From: Planobispora longispora | Lineage (GTDB): Bacteria > Actinomycetota > Actinomycetes > Streptosporangiales > Streptosporangiaceae | Reading direction: 5' to 3' | DNA length: 64,000 nucleotides | Assembly: GCF_016863135.1 (NCBI RefSeq) | Contig: NZ_BOOH01000004.1 | Coordinates: 115,119 to 179,118, forward strand | Shown: positions 17,665 to 28,115 of the stretch, one piece after another | Layout: each line of letters starts with the position of its first letter | How positions within the stretch are numbered: the stretch's first letter is position 1 | Position numbers and translations under genes: made by a program | Notes under the pieces: model-generated | Seen by the model: the letters and a program-made list of their open reading frames with translations, nothing else | Database searches by the model: none | What the model was told of the DNA's origin: nothing

Positions 17665-17768
17665 GTTCCCGCCGCTCAAATACCGACAAACAGGCGGAAT
17701 CTATTCTCGCGGCCGGAGCGGGACCGGCTGTCACCGGCCCCGGCGTGAGCAATGTCACTTCCGGAAGA

Positions 17769-19133
17769 TCACTTCAGGAAGTCGGGGACGTCCAGGTCCT
17801 CGCCCTGCTCCTCGAAGATCACCGGACCCTTGCGGTCGGCGGGCCTCGGCACGATGGAGGTCGGCTGCGCCGGCTCGGGCGTCGGCCGCGGGATGGACAC
17901 CTGCGGGTGCTCCTCCGCGCGCCGCGGCTCCGGCTCCACCGGAGAGGCCAGCTGGACCGGCGGCGGCGCGGACGGGGCCTCCGCCACCGGAGCGGGCTGG
18001 AGCGGCGCAGGGGTGACCGGCCGCACCGGCGGGGGCGGCGGCTGCACGGCCCTGGGCTCGGGCCGGGGTTCGCTCTTCACCGTGGGAGTCGCCGGGCGGA
18101 CGGGAGCGGCCGGAGGCGGCGGAGCCGCCGGGCGGGCCGCCGGCGCACGCGCGGCCCCCTGGGGCGCCGTGGTCTGGCTGGGCGCCAGGGGCTCGTCGAA
18201 CCCGGCCGCGATCACCGTGACCCGGACCTCGTCGCCGAGGGCGTCGTCGATGACCGTACCGAAGATGATGTTGGCGTCCGGGGCCGCCGCGTTGGAGACG
18301 AGCTGGGCCGCCTCGTTGATCTCGAACAGGCCGAGGTCGGAGCCGCCCGCGATCGAGAGCAGCACGCCGTGCGCGCCGTCGATGCTCGCCTCCAGCAGCG
18401 GGCTGGAGACCGCCATCTCCGCCGCCGCGACCGACCGGTCGTCGCCGCGGGCGTGGCCGATGCCCATCAGCGCCGAGCCCGCGTCGGACATGACCGACTT
18501 CACGTCGGCGAAGTCGAGGTTGATCAGACCCGGGGTGGTGATGAGGTCCGTGATGCCCTGGACACCGGAGAGCAGGACCTGGTCGGCCGCCTTGAAGGCG
18601 TCCAGCACGCTCACCTGGCGGTCCGAGATCGACAGCAGCCGGTCGTTCGGGATCACGATGAGGGTGTCGACCTCCGCACGGAGGGTCTCGATGCCGGCCT
18701 CGGCCTGCATCGCCCTGCGGCGGCCCTCGAAGCTGAAGGGGCGGGTCACCACGCCTATGGTCAGGGCGCCCAGGGACCGCGCGATGTTCGCGACGACCGG
18801 AGCGCCTCCGGTGCCCGTGCCACCGCCCTCTCCCGCCGTCACGAACACCATGTCGGCGCCCTTGATGACCTCTTCGATCTCCTCGCGGTGGTCCTCCGCC
18901 GCCTTCCGGCCGACCTCGGGGTTGGCCCCCGCACCGAGACCGCGCGTGAGCTCACGCCCGACATCCAGTTTGACGTCGGCGTCACTCATGAGCAGCGCCT
19001 GGGCGTCGGTGTTGATGGCGATGAACTCGACGCCCTTGAGTCCCTCCTCGATCATCCGGTTGACGGCGTTGACTCCGCCGCCGCCGATTCCAACAACCTT
19101 GATGACCGCGAGGTAGTTCTGCGGTGCTGCCAC
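17769..19133 (-). CDS. ftsZ: Cell division GTPase FtsZ
   Basis: This 454-residue tubulin homologue forms the Z ring. The GTP-binding region shows [13 protein letters not shown], the tubulin signature [10 protein letters not shown], the T7 loop [11 protein letters not shown] and PNDRLL. A Pro/Ala-rich linker of about 100 residues leads to the conserved tail LDVPDFLK that binds SepF and other partners. GTG at 19133, with GAAAGG 9 bp upstream, gives the usual start [20 protein letters not shown]; an upstream ATG at 19178 is less likely. It has its own promoter in the 250 bp after ftsQ. Confidence 0.97.
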   Translation of the reverse strand: MAAPQNYLAVIKVVGIGGGGVNAVNRMIEEGLKGVEFIAINTDAQALLMSDADVKLDVGRELTRGLGAGANPEVGRKAAEDHREEIEEVIKGADMVFVTAGEGGGTGTGGAPVVANIARSLGALTIGVVTRPFSFEGRRRAMQAEAGIETLRAEVDTLIVIPNDRLLSISDRQVSVLDAFKAADQVLLSGVQGITDLITTPGLINLDFADVKSVMSDAGSALMGIGHARGDDRSVAAAEMAVSSPLLEASIDGAHGVLLSIAGGSDLGLFEINEAAQLVSNAAAPDANIIFGTVIDDALGDEVRVTVIAAGFDEPLAPSQTTAPQGAARAPAARPAAPPPPAAPVRPATPTVKSEPRPEPRAVQPPPPPVRPVTPAPLQPAPVAEAPSAPPPVQLASPVEPEPRRAEEHPQVSIPRPTPEPAQPTSIVPRPADRKGPVIFEEQGEDLDVPDFLK

Positions 19134-19210
19134 GACGAGGGGCCTTTCCGCTCGTTGACTTGCAATTTCATGCGGCACGGGGTCGTGCCGTCGTTTTCTT
19201 CAACCCTCAA

Positions 19211-19246
19211 CCTCAAGTTGAGATTTAGATTTATGTCAACCTGAGG
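19211..19246 (-). promoter_or_regulatory. AT-rich inverted repeat in the ftsZ leader
   Basis: Arms CCTCAAGTTGA (19211-19221) and TCAACCTGAGG (19236-19246) pair with a single G-U. The 14-base loop is almost all A/T, in sharp contrast with the surrounding sequence. It would be at the very 5' end of an ftsZ mRNA started from the promoter just upstream. Confidence 0.55.
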
Positions 19247-19256
19247 ATTGATACGG

Positions 19257-19286
19257 ACAGTAGGAGCTACGCTCCAGGCGGGTCAA
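19257..19286 (-). promoter_or_regulatory. Candidate ftsZ promoter
   Basis: On the minus strand TTGACC (19281-19286) and TACTGT (19257-19262) are separated by 18 bp. It lies about 125 bp before the FtsZ start and after the end of ftsQ. A second TTGACA occurs closer to ftsZ but lacks a good -10 partner. Confidence 0.5.
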
Positions 19287-19383
19287 CTAACCGCGCCGCA
19301 AGCACGCCCGGCGTGTCGCACCTGTCCTTTTCGCCAGACGCCCCGGCGGGCGCCCCGGGACCGCGCGCGACCTCGGGGAGAGG

Positions 19384-20148
19384 TCACTCCACCGCCACGA
19401 CATCCGGCGAGCTCACATCATAGGAGTCCGCCGGTCGCCGGAGCAGGACGGTCAGCACCCGCGCCTTCTCCTCGGCCCGGTCGCTCCCTCCCCACATCAC
19501 CGAGCGGCCGTCCCTCAGACGGAGTGAGACGGCCTCGGGGGACGGCACCAGCACCTCCGCGACCCGCACCAGCAGTTCCCGCGGCAGCGTGCTCACCACG
19601 GCCAGCGCCGCCCCGGTCGCCGGATCGCCCGGCCCCGGGCTGGACAACCGGAGCACCGGCAGGGTCGGCGGGGCGACGTCCTTGATCTCGACCACCACCC
19701 CGTGCCGGTCCACCAGCGCGGTCTTGGCGCCCATCGCCACCGCCGCCACCGGCTCCCGCTCGACCACCTCGATCACCAGCGTCCCGGGCCAGCGCCGGTC
19801 GGCCCGCGCCGACTCGACCCGACGGATCGCGGCCACACGCCCCTCGACCTCGGCCAGGTCCACGGTGGCCAGGGGCGTGCCCTCGGCCACCCCCGCCGCC
19901 CCCCGGACCTCCGCGGCCGGCACGGCGAGGTTGCCCGACACCCGGATCTCCCGGACGCCCAGGACCGGCGAGACGAACACCAGCCACGCCGCCGTGCCCA
20001 CGACCCCCACGGTGAGCAGCGCCAGGAAAGCCGTCCGCCACACCCTGTTCGACGGCGACGCCGCCGCGTCGCGGCTCGGGGGCTGGTAACCGGTGCCTTC
20101 CCTCGTCCCACGCTCGCTTCGCAGCGCGCGCTCCTCAGTCCAGCGCAC
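19384..20148 (-). CDS. ftsQ: Divisome protein FtsQ
   Basis: The 254-residue bitopic protein has a cytoplasmic tail (1-37), a membrane helix near 40-62, a POTRA domain (VREIRVSGNLAVPAAEV to WPGTLVIEVVEREP) and a beta domain ending RPADSYDVSSPDVVAVE. It recruits the FtsB/FtsL and FtsW/FtsI complexes. The GTG at 20148 follows GAGGGGG by 5 bp. Ribosome-binding site, start codon and about the first 34 codons lie inside a repeat element (20047-20190) with a second copy at 56441-56580, so the tail has an unusual origin. An in-frame GTG at 20043 would leave almost no tail and lacks a good ribosome-binding site. Confidence 0.93.
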   Translation of the reverse strand: MRWTEERALRSERGTREGTGYQPPSRDAAASPSNRVWRTAFLALLTVGVVGTAAWLVFVSPVLGVREIRVSGNLAVPAAEVRGAAGVAEGTPLATVDLAEVEGRVAAIRRVESARADRRWPGTLVIEVVEREPVAAVAMGAKTALVDRHGVVVEIKDVAPPTLPVLRLSSPGPGDPATGAALAVVSTLPRELLVRVAEVLVPSPEAVSLRLRDGRSVMWGGSDRAEEKARVLTVLLRRPADSYDVSSPDVVAVE

Positions 20149-20190
20149 CGGCGCCCCCTCGCGGGTTCGACGGCGACGCCGCCGCGTCGC
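20047..20190 (-). repeat. R-core-R repeat element, copy A, overlapping the ftsQ start
   Basis: A 26-bp sequence (20047-20072) is repeated exactly at 20165-20190. Each is built on a palindrome of GCGACGC and GCGTCGC. Between them lies a core of about 90 bp. Read on the minus strand, the core shares 36 identical bases and then 33 bases with one mismatch with the plus-strand element at 56466-56555; only the middle 20-21 bases differ. In this copy the core is translated as the FtsQ N-terminus. Confidence 0.8.
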
Positions 20191-20208
20191 CGCCGGGGGA
20201 TCGTTCTC

Positions 20209-21615
20209 TCACCGGGAGGACAGCTCCGCAACGATCATGGGGCCCAGCTCGGTCACGTCGCCCGCGCCCATGGTGAGGACGATGTCGCCCGGCCTCGCCC
20301 TGTCGGCCACCAGCGCGGGCACGGCCTCGCGCTGAGGGGCGTAGGCGACCTGGGCGGACGGCAGCGGCACCTTGTCGGCCACCAGGGCGCCGGAGACTCC
20401 CGGCTCGGGGTCCTCGCGCGCGCCGTACACGTCCAGGACGATCGCCTCGTCGGCCAGCCCCAGGGCGGCGCCGAACTCCTCGGCGAAGAACCTGGTGCGC
20501 GAGTAGAGGTGCGGCTGGAAGACCGCGATGACCCGGCCGGAGCCGGAGAAGGAGGCCACCACGTCCCGCGCGGCCCGCAGGTCGGCGGCCAGCTCGGTCG
20601 GGTGGTGGGCGTAGCTGTCGAAGACCGCCACCCCCCCGGTCTCGCCCTTGGCCTCGAAGCGCCGCTTGGCCCCGGTGAAGGCGGCCAGACCCTCGCATAT
20701 GGCGGAGAAGGACACGCCCAGCTCCGCGGCCACGGCGATGACGGAGGCGGCGTTGAGCGCGTTGTGCCGGCCCGGAACGGCCAGCCTGACCTCGCCGTGG
20801 CCGCGGACCGTGAACCGCACGCCCATGCCGTCGGGGACGATGTCCCCCACGTGGAGGTCGGCGTCCTCGGCCTCGCCGTACGTGATCACCTTCAGGCCGC
20901 GCCCGCGGGCGAGCGGCACCAGCGCCGCCGAGCCGGGATCGTCGAGGCACACCACCAGGGAGGTGCCGATCCGCTCGACGAAGCGGGCGAAGCTGTCGTG
21001 GACCGCCTGCGGATCGCCGTAGTTGTCGAGGTGGTCCGGCTCGACGTTGGTCACCACCGCGATGTCGGGGGCCAGCATCAGGAAGGAGCCGTCGCTCTCG
21101 TCCGCCTCGGCCACGAACACCTCGCCCGTGCCCTCGTCGGCGCCCAGACCCGTGGTGACCAGCTGGCCGCCGACGCAGTAGGACGGATCGGCGCCGCACT
21201 GCTGCAGCGCCACCGTGAGCATCGAGGTGGTGGTGGTCTTGCCGTGCGTCCCGGCCACCGCCACCGCGGCCCGTCCGGCCATCACCGAGGCCAGCGCGGC
21301 GGCCCGGGGGATCACCCGCAGGCCCTGCCGGAGCGCCTCGCCCAGCTCGGGGTTGGAGTCGCGGATCGCGGTGGAGACCACCACGGTGTCGACGTTCCTG
21401 ATGTGCGAGGCGGCGTGGCCGATGTGGACGACGCCGCCCAGCTCGCGCAGGGCGGTCACCATCTCCGAGCCGCGCGCGTCGCTGCCGGAGACCGGGACGC
21501 CCCGCTTGAGGAGGATGCGCGCGATTCCGGACATGCCGGCCCCGCCGATCCCGATGAAGTGGACCCGTCCGAGATCCTCGGCCGCGACCGGCTCCACCAG
21601 TTTGACCAGGCTCAT
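20209..21615 (-). CDS. murC: UDP-N-acetylmuramate-L-alanine ligase MurC
   Basis: MurC adds L-Ala to UDP-MurNAc. The 468-residue protein shows FIGIGGAGMSGIA at the N-terminus, the ATP loop VAGTHGKTTTTSM, EADESDGSF, NVEPDHLDNY and the C-terminal DSYAHHPTELAADL, FQPHLYSRT and GAGDVTELG of the Mur ligase family. The start overlaps the murG stop in ATGATGAG; the second ATG (21615) is better spaced, 6 bp, from GGGGAG. Placement between murG and ftsQ matches mycobacteria and differs from Streptomyces, where murC lies elsewhere. Confidence 0.97.
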   Translation of the reverse strand: MSLVKLVEPVAAEDLGRVHFIGIGGAGMSGIARILLKRGVPVSGSDARGSEMVTALRELGGVVHIGHAASHIRNVDTVVVSTAIRDSNPELGEALRQGLRVIPRAAALASVMAGRAAVAVAGTHGKTTTTSMLTVALQQCGADPSYCVGGQLVTTGLGADEGTGEVFVAEADESDGSFLMLAPDIAVVTNVEPDHLDNYGDPQAVHDSFARFVERIGTSLVVCLDDPGSAALVPLARGRGLKVITYGEAEDADLHVGDIVPDGMGVRFTVRGHGEVRLAVPGRHNALNAASVIAVAAELGVSFSAICEGLAAFTGAKRRFEAKGETGGVAVFDSYAHHPTELAADLRAARDVVASFSGSGRVIAVFQPHLYSRTRFFAEEFGAALGLADEAIVLDVYGAREDPEPGVSGALVADKVPLPSAQVAYAPQREAVPALVADRARPGDIVLTMGAGDVTELGPMIVAELSSR

Positions 21616-22703
21616 CATGCTCTCCCCTGCGCCGCGATCTGGAGCACCCTCCGGGCCAGCGCCACGTCGGCGTCCTTGCGGCCCATCCGGGACGCGGCCT
21701 CCGACATGGCCACCACCCGCTCGGGGTCGGACAGGATCGGCAGCACGTGGCCGATGATCCACTCCGGCGTCAGGTCGGCGTCGTCGATCATGACCCCGCC
21801 GCCCGCCTGGACGATCGGCGCGGCGTTGAGCCGCTGCTCGCCGTTGCCGTGCGGGAGCGGGACGTAGGCGGCGGGCAGGCCCACCGCGGTCAGCTCGGCG
21901 CACGTCATGGCCCCGCTGCGGCACAGGGCGAAGTCGGCGGCGGCGTAGGCCAGGTCCATCCGGTCGACGTACTGCAGCACGACGTACTGCGGGTCGCCGG
22001 GGGGCGGCTCCTGCTCCAGCGTGTTCTTCGGGCCGATGACGTGCAGCACCTGCACGCCCGCGCGGCGCAGCGCGGGGGCGGCGGCCAGCGCCGCCCGGTT
22101 GAGCGATCGCGCGCCCTGGGAGCCGCCCGTGACCAGCAGGGTGGGCAGGTCGGCCTCCAGCCCGAACCAGGAGCGCGCCTTGTCGCCCATGGACAGCCGG
22201 TCCAGGCCGACGATCTCGCGCCGGAGCGGGATCCCGATGTGCTCCGCCTTGGCCAGGGGGGTGTCCCGGTGGCCGGTGAACACGTGGTCGGTCAGCCGCG
22301 CGCCGAGCCGGTTGGCGAGGCCGGGACGGGGGTTGGCCTCGTGCACCACGATCGGCACGCCGCGCCGCCGGGCCGCCAGGTAGGCGGGGGTGGCCACGTA
22401 ACCGCCGAAGCCGACCAGGATGTCGGCCCCGACCCGGTCCATGATCTGCGCCGTCGTGGAGATGGCGCCCGCCAGACGTCCGGGCACGGTCAGCAGCTGC
22501 GGTGTCAGCGCACGGGGCAGCGGCACGGCGGGCACGAGTTCGAGCTCGTATCCCCGGGCGGGGACGAGCCTCGTCTCGAGGCCCCGTTCCGTGCCGAGAC
22601 AGGTGATCCCGATGGTCGGATCCAGTTGCCGCAGCGCGTCGGCCAGGGCCAGCGCCGGTTCGATGTGACCGGCCGTCCCGCCGCCGGCGAGGACCACTCT
22701 CAC
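21615..22703 (-). CDS. murG: Lipid II synthase MurG
   Basis: MurG transfers GlcNAc from UDP-GlcNAc to lipid I at the inner face of the membrane. The 362-residue GT-B protein has the N-terminal loop [45 protein letters not shown], the second-domain [13 protein letters not shown] and [13 protein letters not shown] with [11 protein letters not shown] at 22703 lies 7 bp after AAAGGA; an upstream in-frame start at 22730 has no support. It is coupled to murC by overlap and begins 27 bp after ftsW. Confidence 0.97.
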   Translation of the reverse strand: MRVVLAGGGTAGHIEPALALADALRQLDPTIGITCLGTERGLETRLVPARGYELELVPAVPLPRALTPQLLTVPGRLAGAISTTAQIMDRVGADILVGFGGYVATPAYLAARRRGVPIVVHEANPRPGLANRLGARLTDHVFTGHRDTPLAKAEHIGIPLRREIVGLDRLSMGDKARSWFGLEADLPTLLVTGGSQGARSLNRAALAAAPALRRAGVQVLHVIGPKNTLEQEPPPGDPQYVVLQYVDRMDLAYAAADFALCRSGAMTCAELTAVGLPAAYVPLPHGNGEQRLNAAPIVQAGGGVMIDDADLTPEWIIGHVLPILSDPERVVAMSEAASRMGRKDADVALARRVLQIAAQGRA

Positions 22704-22730
22704 AGGTCGGTCCTTTCGCTTATGTCTCAC

Positions 22731-24143
22731 TCATCGTCTTCCGCGCCCCGGCCGCCTCGTCGTTCCGGGGCCGCCCAGGCCAAGCCAGCTTAGAGCCCGC
22801 GCCGCCGGTCCGGGGCCACGTGCGAGGAGAGCGTCGCGCGCACCGGGCTCCTGTTTGGCGAACGACAGCAGCATGCCGAGCGCGGCGAGCGTCGGCAACA
22901 GCGCCGATCCGCCGTAGGAGACCAGCGGCAGCGGGATGCCGGTGATGGGCAGGACGCCGATGACCGCGCCGATGTTGACGATCGCCTGGCCCACGATCCA
23001 GGCCGTCGCGGCGGCCGAGGCGAGCCGGACGAACGGATCCCTGACCCGGGTGGCGACCCGCAGCCCGGCGTAGCCGAGCAGGCCGAACAGCGCGACCACG
23101 ACCAGCGTCCCCATCAGGCCGAGCTCCTCGCCGAGGATGGCGAAGATGAAGTCGCTCTCGGCGTGCGGGAGCCAGTTCCACTTCGCCCGGCTGGACCCCA
23201 GCCCGATCCCGAACCAGCCGCCGCTGCCCATCGCGATCTGTCCCTGGACCGCCTGGTAGCCCGTGCCGTCGGCGTTGGCCCAGGGGTTGAGCCAGCCCTC
23301 GATCCGGTCCGAGCGGTATCCCTCGGTGACGATCATCACGACGGTGGCGAGCACCGCGACCCCGAGGATGCCGCCGAACAGCCGCAGCGGGGCTCCGACC
23401 ACCCACAGCAGCGCCAGGAAGATCGCCAGCAGGACGATCGTGGTGCCCAGGTCGCTGCCGAGCATCACCATGACCGCCATGATGGCGGTTCCCGGCATCA
23501 GCGGGATGAACAGGTGACGCCACTCGATCACCCCGTTGCGGGCCCTGCGGGACAGCAGGTCCGCGCCCCACAGCAGCAGGCCCAGCTTGGCGGGCTCGGA
23601 CGGCTGCAGGTAGATCGGCCCCAGGTCGATCCAGCGCTGGGCGCCGAGCTGGGAGGTGCCGACGAACAGCACCATCACCAGGCCGATGATGGACAGCGCC
23701 ATCAGCGGATATCCGGCCAGCCGGAAGAACCGCACCGGCAGCCGCGAACAGGCCCACATGATCGGGATGCCGATCGCGGCGGAGATCGACTGCTTGAGGA
23801 ACCAGTAGAACGGGTCCCCCGTCTCCTGCAGCGCCTCGACGCTGGAGGCGGACAGGACCATCATCAGCCCCAGGGCCACCAGCAGCGCGCTGACGCCCAG
23901 GAGCAGGTGGTAGGAGAAGAGGGGACGTCCCAGCAGCTCGCGCAGGCGCGCCGGCAGGCCCTCGGCCGAGGCCCCCCGCGCGGGCGGGCGCTTCGGGGAC
24001 GCTTCCGGGACGGCGCCCTCCGGCGCGGCCGCCGGGTCGCCCTCCCGGGCGGGACCGCTCTTCTGCGAGGCCGGGTCGCCCTCCCGCACGGGACGGATCC
24101 TCCGGGAGGCGGACGCCTCCTCCGGCGTGACGCCGGGGCTCAT
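22731..24143 (-). CDS. ftsW: Septal peptidoglycan glycosyltransferase FtsW (SEDS)
   Basis: FtsW polymerises lipid II with FtsI at the septum. The 470-residue protein has a charged, Pro-rich N-terminal tail of about 80 residues with a repeated REGDPA motif, then about ten membrane helices. SEDS signatures seen are QRWIDLGPIYLQPSEPAKL, the large outer loop with GYQAVQGQIAMGSGGWFG, SDFIFAILGEELGL and the C-terminal PLPLVSYGGSALL. The ATG overlaps the murD stop (ATGA) and follows GGGGAGGA by 6 bp. Confidence 0.96.
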   Translation of the reverse strand: MSPGVTPEEASASRRIRPVREGDPASQKSGPAREGDPAAAPEGAVPEASPKRPPARGASAEGLPARLRELLGRPLFSYHLLLGVSALLVALGLMMVLSASSVEALQETGDPFYWFLKQSISAAIGIPIMWACSRLPVRFFRLAGYPLMALSIIGLVMVLFVGTSQLGAQRWIDLGPIYLQPSEPAKLGLLLWGADLLSRRARNGVIEWRHLFIPLMPGTAIMAVMVMLGSDLGTTIVLLAIFLALLWVVGAPLRLFGGILGVAVLATVVMIVTEGYRSDRIEGWLNPWANADGTGYQAVQGQIAMGSGGWFGIGLGSSRAKWNWLPHAESDFIFAILGEELGLMGTLVVVALFGLLGYAGLRVATRVRDPFVRLASAAATAWIVGQAIVNIGAVIGVLPITGIPLPLVSYGGSALLPTLAALGMLLSFAKQEPGARDALLARGPGPAARALSWLGLGGPGTTRRPGRGRR

Positions 24144-25516
24144 CCGCCGTCCTCCCCCCGCAGGGCCGCGAGCCGGTGCACGGCCCGGGCGAACGCCTCC
24201 CCCCGGGCCGGGTAGCCGGTGAACATGTCCAGGGAGGCTCCCGCCGGGGCCAGCAGCACGGTGTCTCCGGGGGTGGCGAGCCGGGCGGCTTCGGTGACGA
24301 CACGGTCCATGACCCCAGTGTCCTGCCCCGCCACCTCGACCACCGGGACATTCTCGGCGTGTCGCGCCAGGGCCCGGCGGATCCGCTCGCGGTCGGCGCC
24401 CAGGAGCACGGCGCCGCGCAACCGGGGGGCGGCCTGCCGTACGAGCTCGTCCACGTCGGCGCCCTTCAGCTGCCCGCCGGCCACCCAGACGATCGCCGGG
24501 TAGGCGGCCAGGGACGCGGCGGCGGCGTGCGGGTTGGTGGCCTTGGAGTCGTCGACGTAGTCGACCTCGGCGACCCGGGCGACGTGCGCGATCCGGTGCG
24601 GGTCCGGCACGAAGTCCCGCAGCCCCTGCCGCACGGCCTCGCAGGACACCCCGAAGGCCCGGGCCAGGGCGGCCGCGGCCAGCGCGTTGGCCACGTTGTG
24701 CGGCGCGAAGGGCCGGACGTCCTCCAGCGAGGCGAGCTCCTCGGCGGTGCGGACGGGGTCGCCGGTGAACGCCCGGTCCACCAGCAGGTCCTCGACCACG
24801 CCGACCTGTCCGGGACCCGGCGTCCGCAGCGTGAAGCCGATCGCCCCGGGGTACGGCGCCGCCAGGCGGGCCGACCACTCGTCGTCGGCGTTGTAGACCA
24901 CCGTCCCGGCCCTGGCGAAGATCTCCCCCTTGGCCCGGGCGTACTCCTCCATGGAGCCGTGCCAGTCGAGGTGGTCGGGGGCGACGTTGAGCACCGCGGC
25001 GGCGTGCGGGGCGACGCTGGGCGCGCGGTGCAGCTGGAAGCTGGACAGCTCCACGGCCAGGACGTCGTACGGCCCGGCGACGGCCTCCACGACCGGGACG
25101 CCCACGTTGCCGACCGCGAGCGCCTTGCGCCCGGCCGCCGTCAGCATCGAGGTGAGCATCCGCACCGCGGTGGTCTTGCCGTTGGTGCCGGTCAGCGCCA
25201 GCCACGGCGCCGCGTCCCCGGGACGCAGCCGCCAGGCCAGCTCGACCTCGCCGATCACCTCGATCCCGGCCCCGGCCGCGGCGACCAGCAGCGGGTGGTG
25301 CGGCGGCCAGCCGGTGGCGACGGCCGTCGAGGTGCCCTCGGGCAGCCCGGCGGGCTCGCCGAAACGGACCTCGACCCCCAGCGCGGCGAGCTCGGCGGCG
25401 ACGGCGCGCTGCCGCTCCCCGTCCACGGCCTCCAGGACCACCACCCGCTCGCCGCGCCGGGCCAGCAGGCGGGCGGCGGCGGCGCCGGAGACCCCGGCGC
25501 CCAGGACACAGAACAT
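24140..25516 (-). CDS. murD: UDP-MurNAc-L-alanine-D-glutamate ligase MurD
   Basis: MurD adds D-Glu to UDP-MurNAc-L-Ala. The 458-residue protein has the N-terminal nucleotide fold VLGAGVSGAAAARLLA, ATP loop LTGTNGKTTAVRML, ELSSFQLHRAPSV, NVAPDHLDWHGS, DPHRIAHVARVAEVDYVDDS with SKATNP, and LLAPAGASLDMFTGYPARG. All three Mur ligase domains are intact. AAGGA lies about 12 bp before the ATG. It is translationally coupled to ftsW. Confidence 0.97.
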   Translation of the reverse strand: MFCVLGAGVSGAAAARLLARRGERVVVLEAVDGERQRAVAAELAALGVEVRFGEPAGLPEGTSTAVATGWPPHHPLLVAAAGAGIEVIGEVELAWRLRPGDAAPWLALTGTNGKTTAVRMLTSMLTAAGRKALAVGNVGVPVVEAVAGPYDVLAVELSSFQLHRAPSVAPHAAAVLNVAPDHLDWHGSMEEYARAKGEIFARAGTVVYNADDEWSARLAAPYPGAIGFTLRTPGPGQVGVVEDLLVDRAFTGDPVRTAEELASLEDVRPFAPHNVANALAAAALARAFGVSCEAVRQGLRDFVPDPHRIAHVARVAEVDYVDDSKATNPHAAAASLAAYPAIVWVAGGQLKGADVDELVRQAAPRLRGAVLLGADRERIRRALARHAENVPVVEVAGQDTGVMDRVVTEAARLATPGDTVLLAPAGASLDMFTGYPARGEAFARAVHRLAALRGEDGG

Positions 25517-25563
25517 TCGGACTACGGATCCTTACTGGGAGGAGCGACGCGGCGGAGCCGGGA

Positions 25564-26615
25564 TCACTTGGGCACCCATTCGACGTAGAACAGGCCGAGA
25601 CCGGTCGCGGCGAACAGGCCCGCGACGATCCAGAAGCGGACCACGATGGTCGTCTCCGCCCAGCCCGCCAGCTCGAAGTGGTGCTGGAGCGGGGCCATCC
25701 GGAACACCCGTTTCCCGGTCATCTTGAAGAAGCCGACCTGGATCATCACCGACATGGTGATCACCACGCACATCCCGGCCAGGATGATCAGCAGCAGCTG
25801 GGTGCGGGTGGTGATGGCCAGACCGGCGATCACGCCGCCGAGGGCCAGCGAGCCGGTGTCGCCCATGAAGATCTTCGCGGGCGGGGCGTTCCACCACAGG
25901 AAGCCGATCAGCGCGCCGAGCACGGCGGCGGCGACCACGGCCAGGTCCAGCGGGTCGCGGACCCAGTAGCAGTTCGGGCCGAGCTGGCTGGTGCAGCTGT
26001 TACGGAGCTGCCAGTTGCCGATCAGGATGTAGGAGGCCAGCACCGCGCCGGTGGCCCCGCTGGCCAGGCCGTCGAGGCCGTCGGTGAGGTTCACCGCGTT
26101 GGAGAATCCCACGATCATGATGAGCACCCAGATCGTGAACCCGACGATGCCGATCGAGGGACCGAAGTCGCGCAGGAACGACACCCGGGTCTCGGCCGGG
26201 GTGATGGCGTAGGCGTCGGGGAACCGGGTCACCAGGACCGCGAAGACCGCGCCCACGATGAGCTGGCCGAGCGCCTTGGCGCCGCTGCGCAGGCCGAGGC
26301 TGCGCTGCTTGTAGATCTTGATGAAGTCGTCGAGGAAGCCGACCGCGCCGAGCCCCGTCATCAGGAAGAGCACGAGCAGGCCGGAGACCGTCACCTCGTG
26401 CGGCGGGATGAGGTGGGCCACCCCGTAGGCGATGAGCGCGGAGATCACGATCACCGTGCCGCCCATGGTGGGGGTGCCGCGCTTGTCGTGGTGGCCGGAG
26501 GGCCCCTCCTCGCGGATGCTCTGGCCGTAGCCGCGGCGGGAGAACAGGCGGATCGCCAGGGGGGTGCCGAAGATGGACAGCAGCAGGCCCACCGCCGCGG
26601 CGATGAGGATGTCCC

Positions 26616-26619
<4 letters not shown>
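25564..26619 (-). CDS. mraY: Phospho-MurNAc-pentapeptide transferase MraY
   Basis: MraY makes lipid I from UDP-MurNAc-pentapeptide and undecaprenyl phosphate. The 351-residue protein has about ten membrane helices and the family motifs [16 protein letters not shown], the catalytic [25 protein letters not shown] and [12 protein letters not shown], plus [12 protein letters not shown] near the end. The GTG overlaps the murF stop (GTGA). Confidence 0.97.
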
Positions 26620-28103
<1,484 letters not shown>

Positions 28104-28115
28104 GATGTGGCTTCC

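Noticed and set aside
18000..18150. Pro/Ala-rich segment in ftsZ as a possible frameshift
   Set aside because: The frame continues to the conserved LDVPDFLK tail; such linkers are normal in actinobacterial FtsZ.
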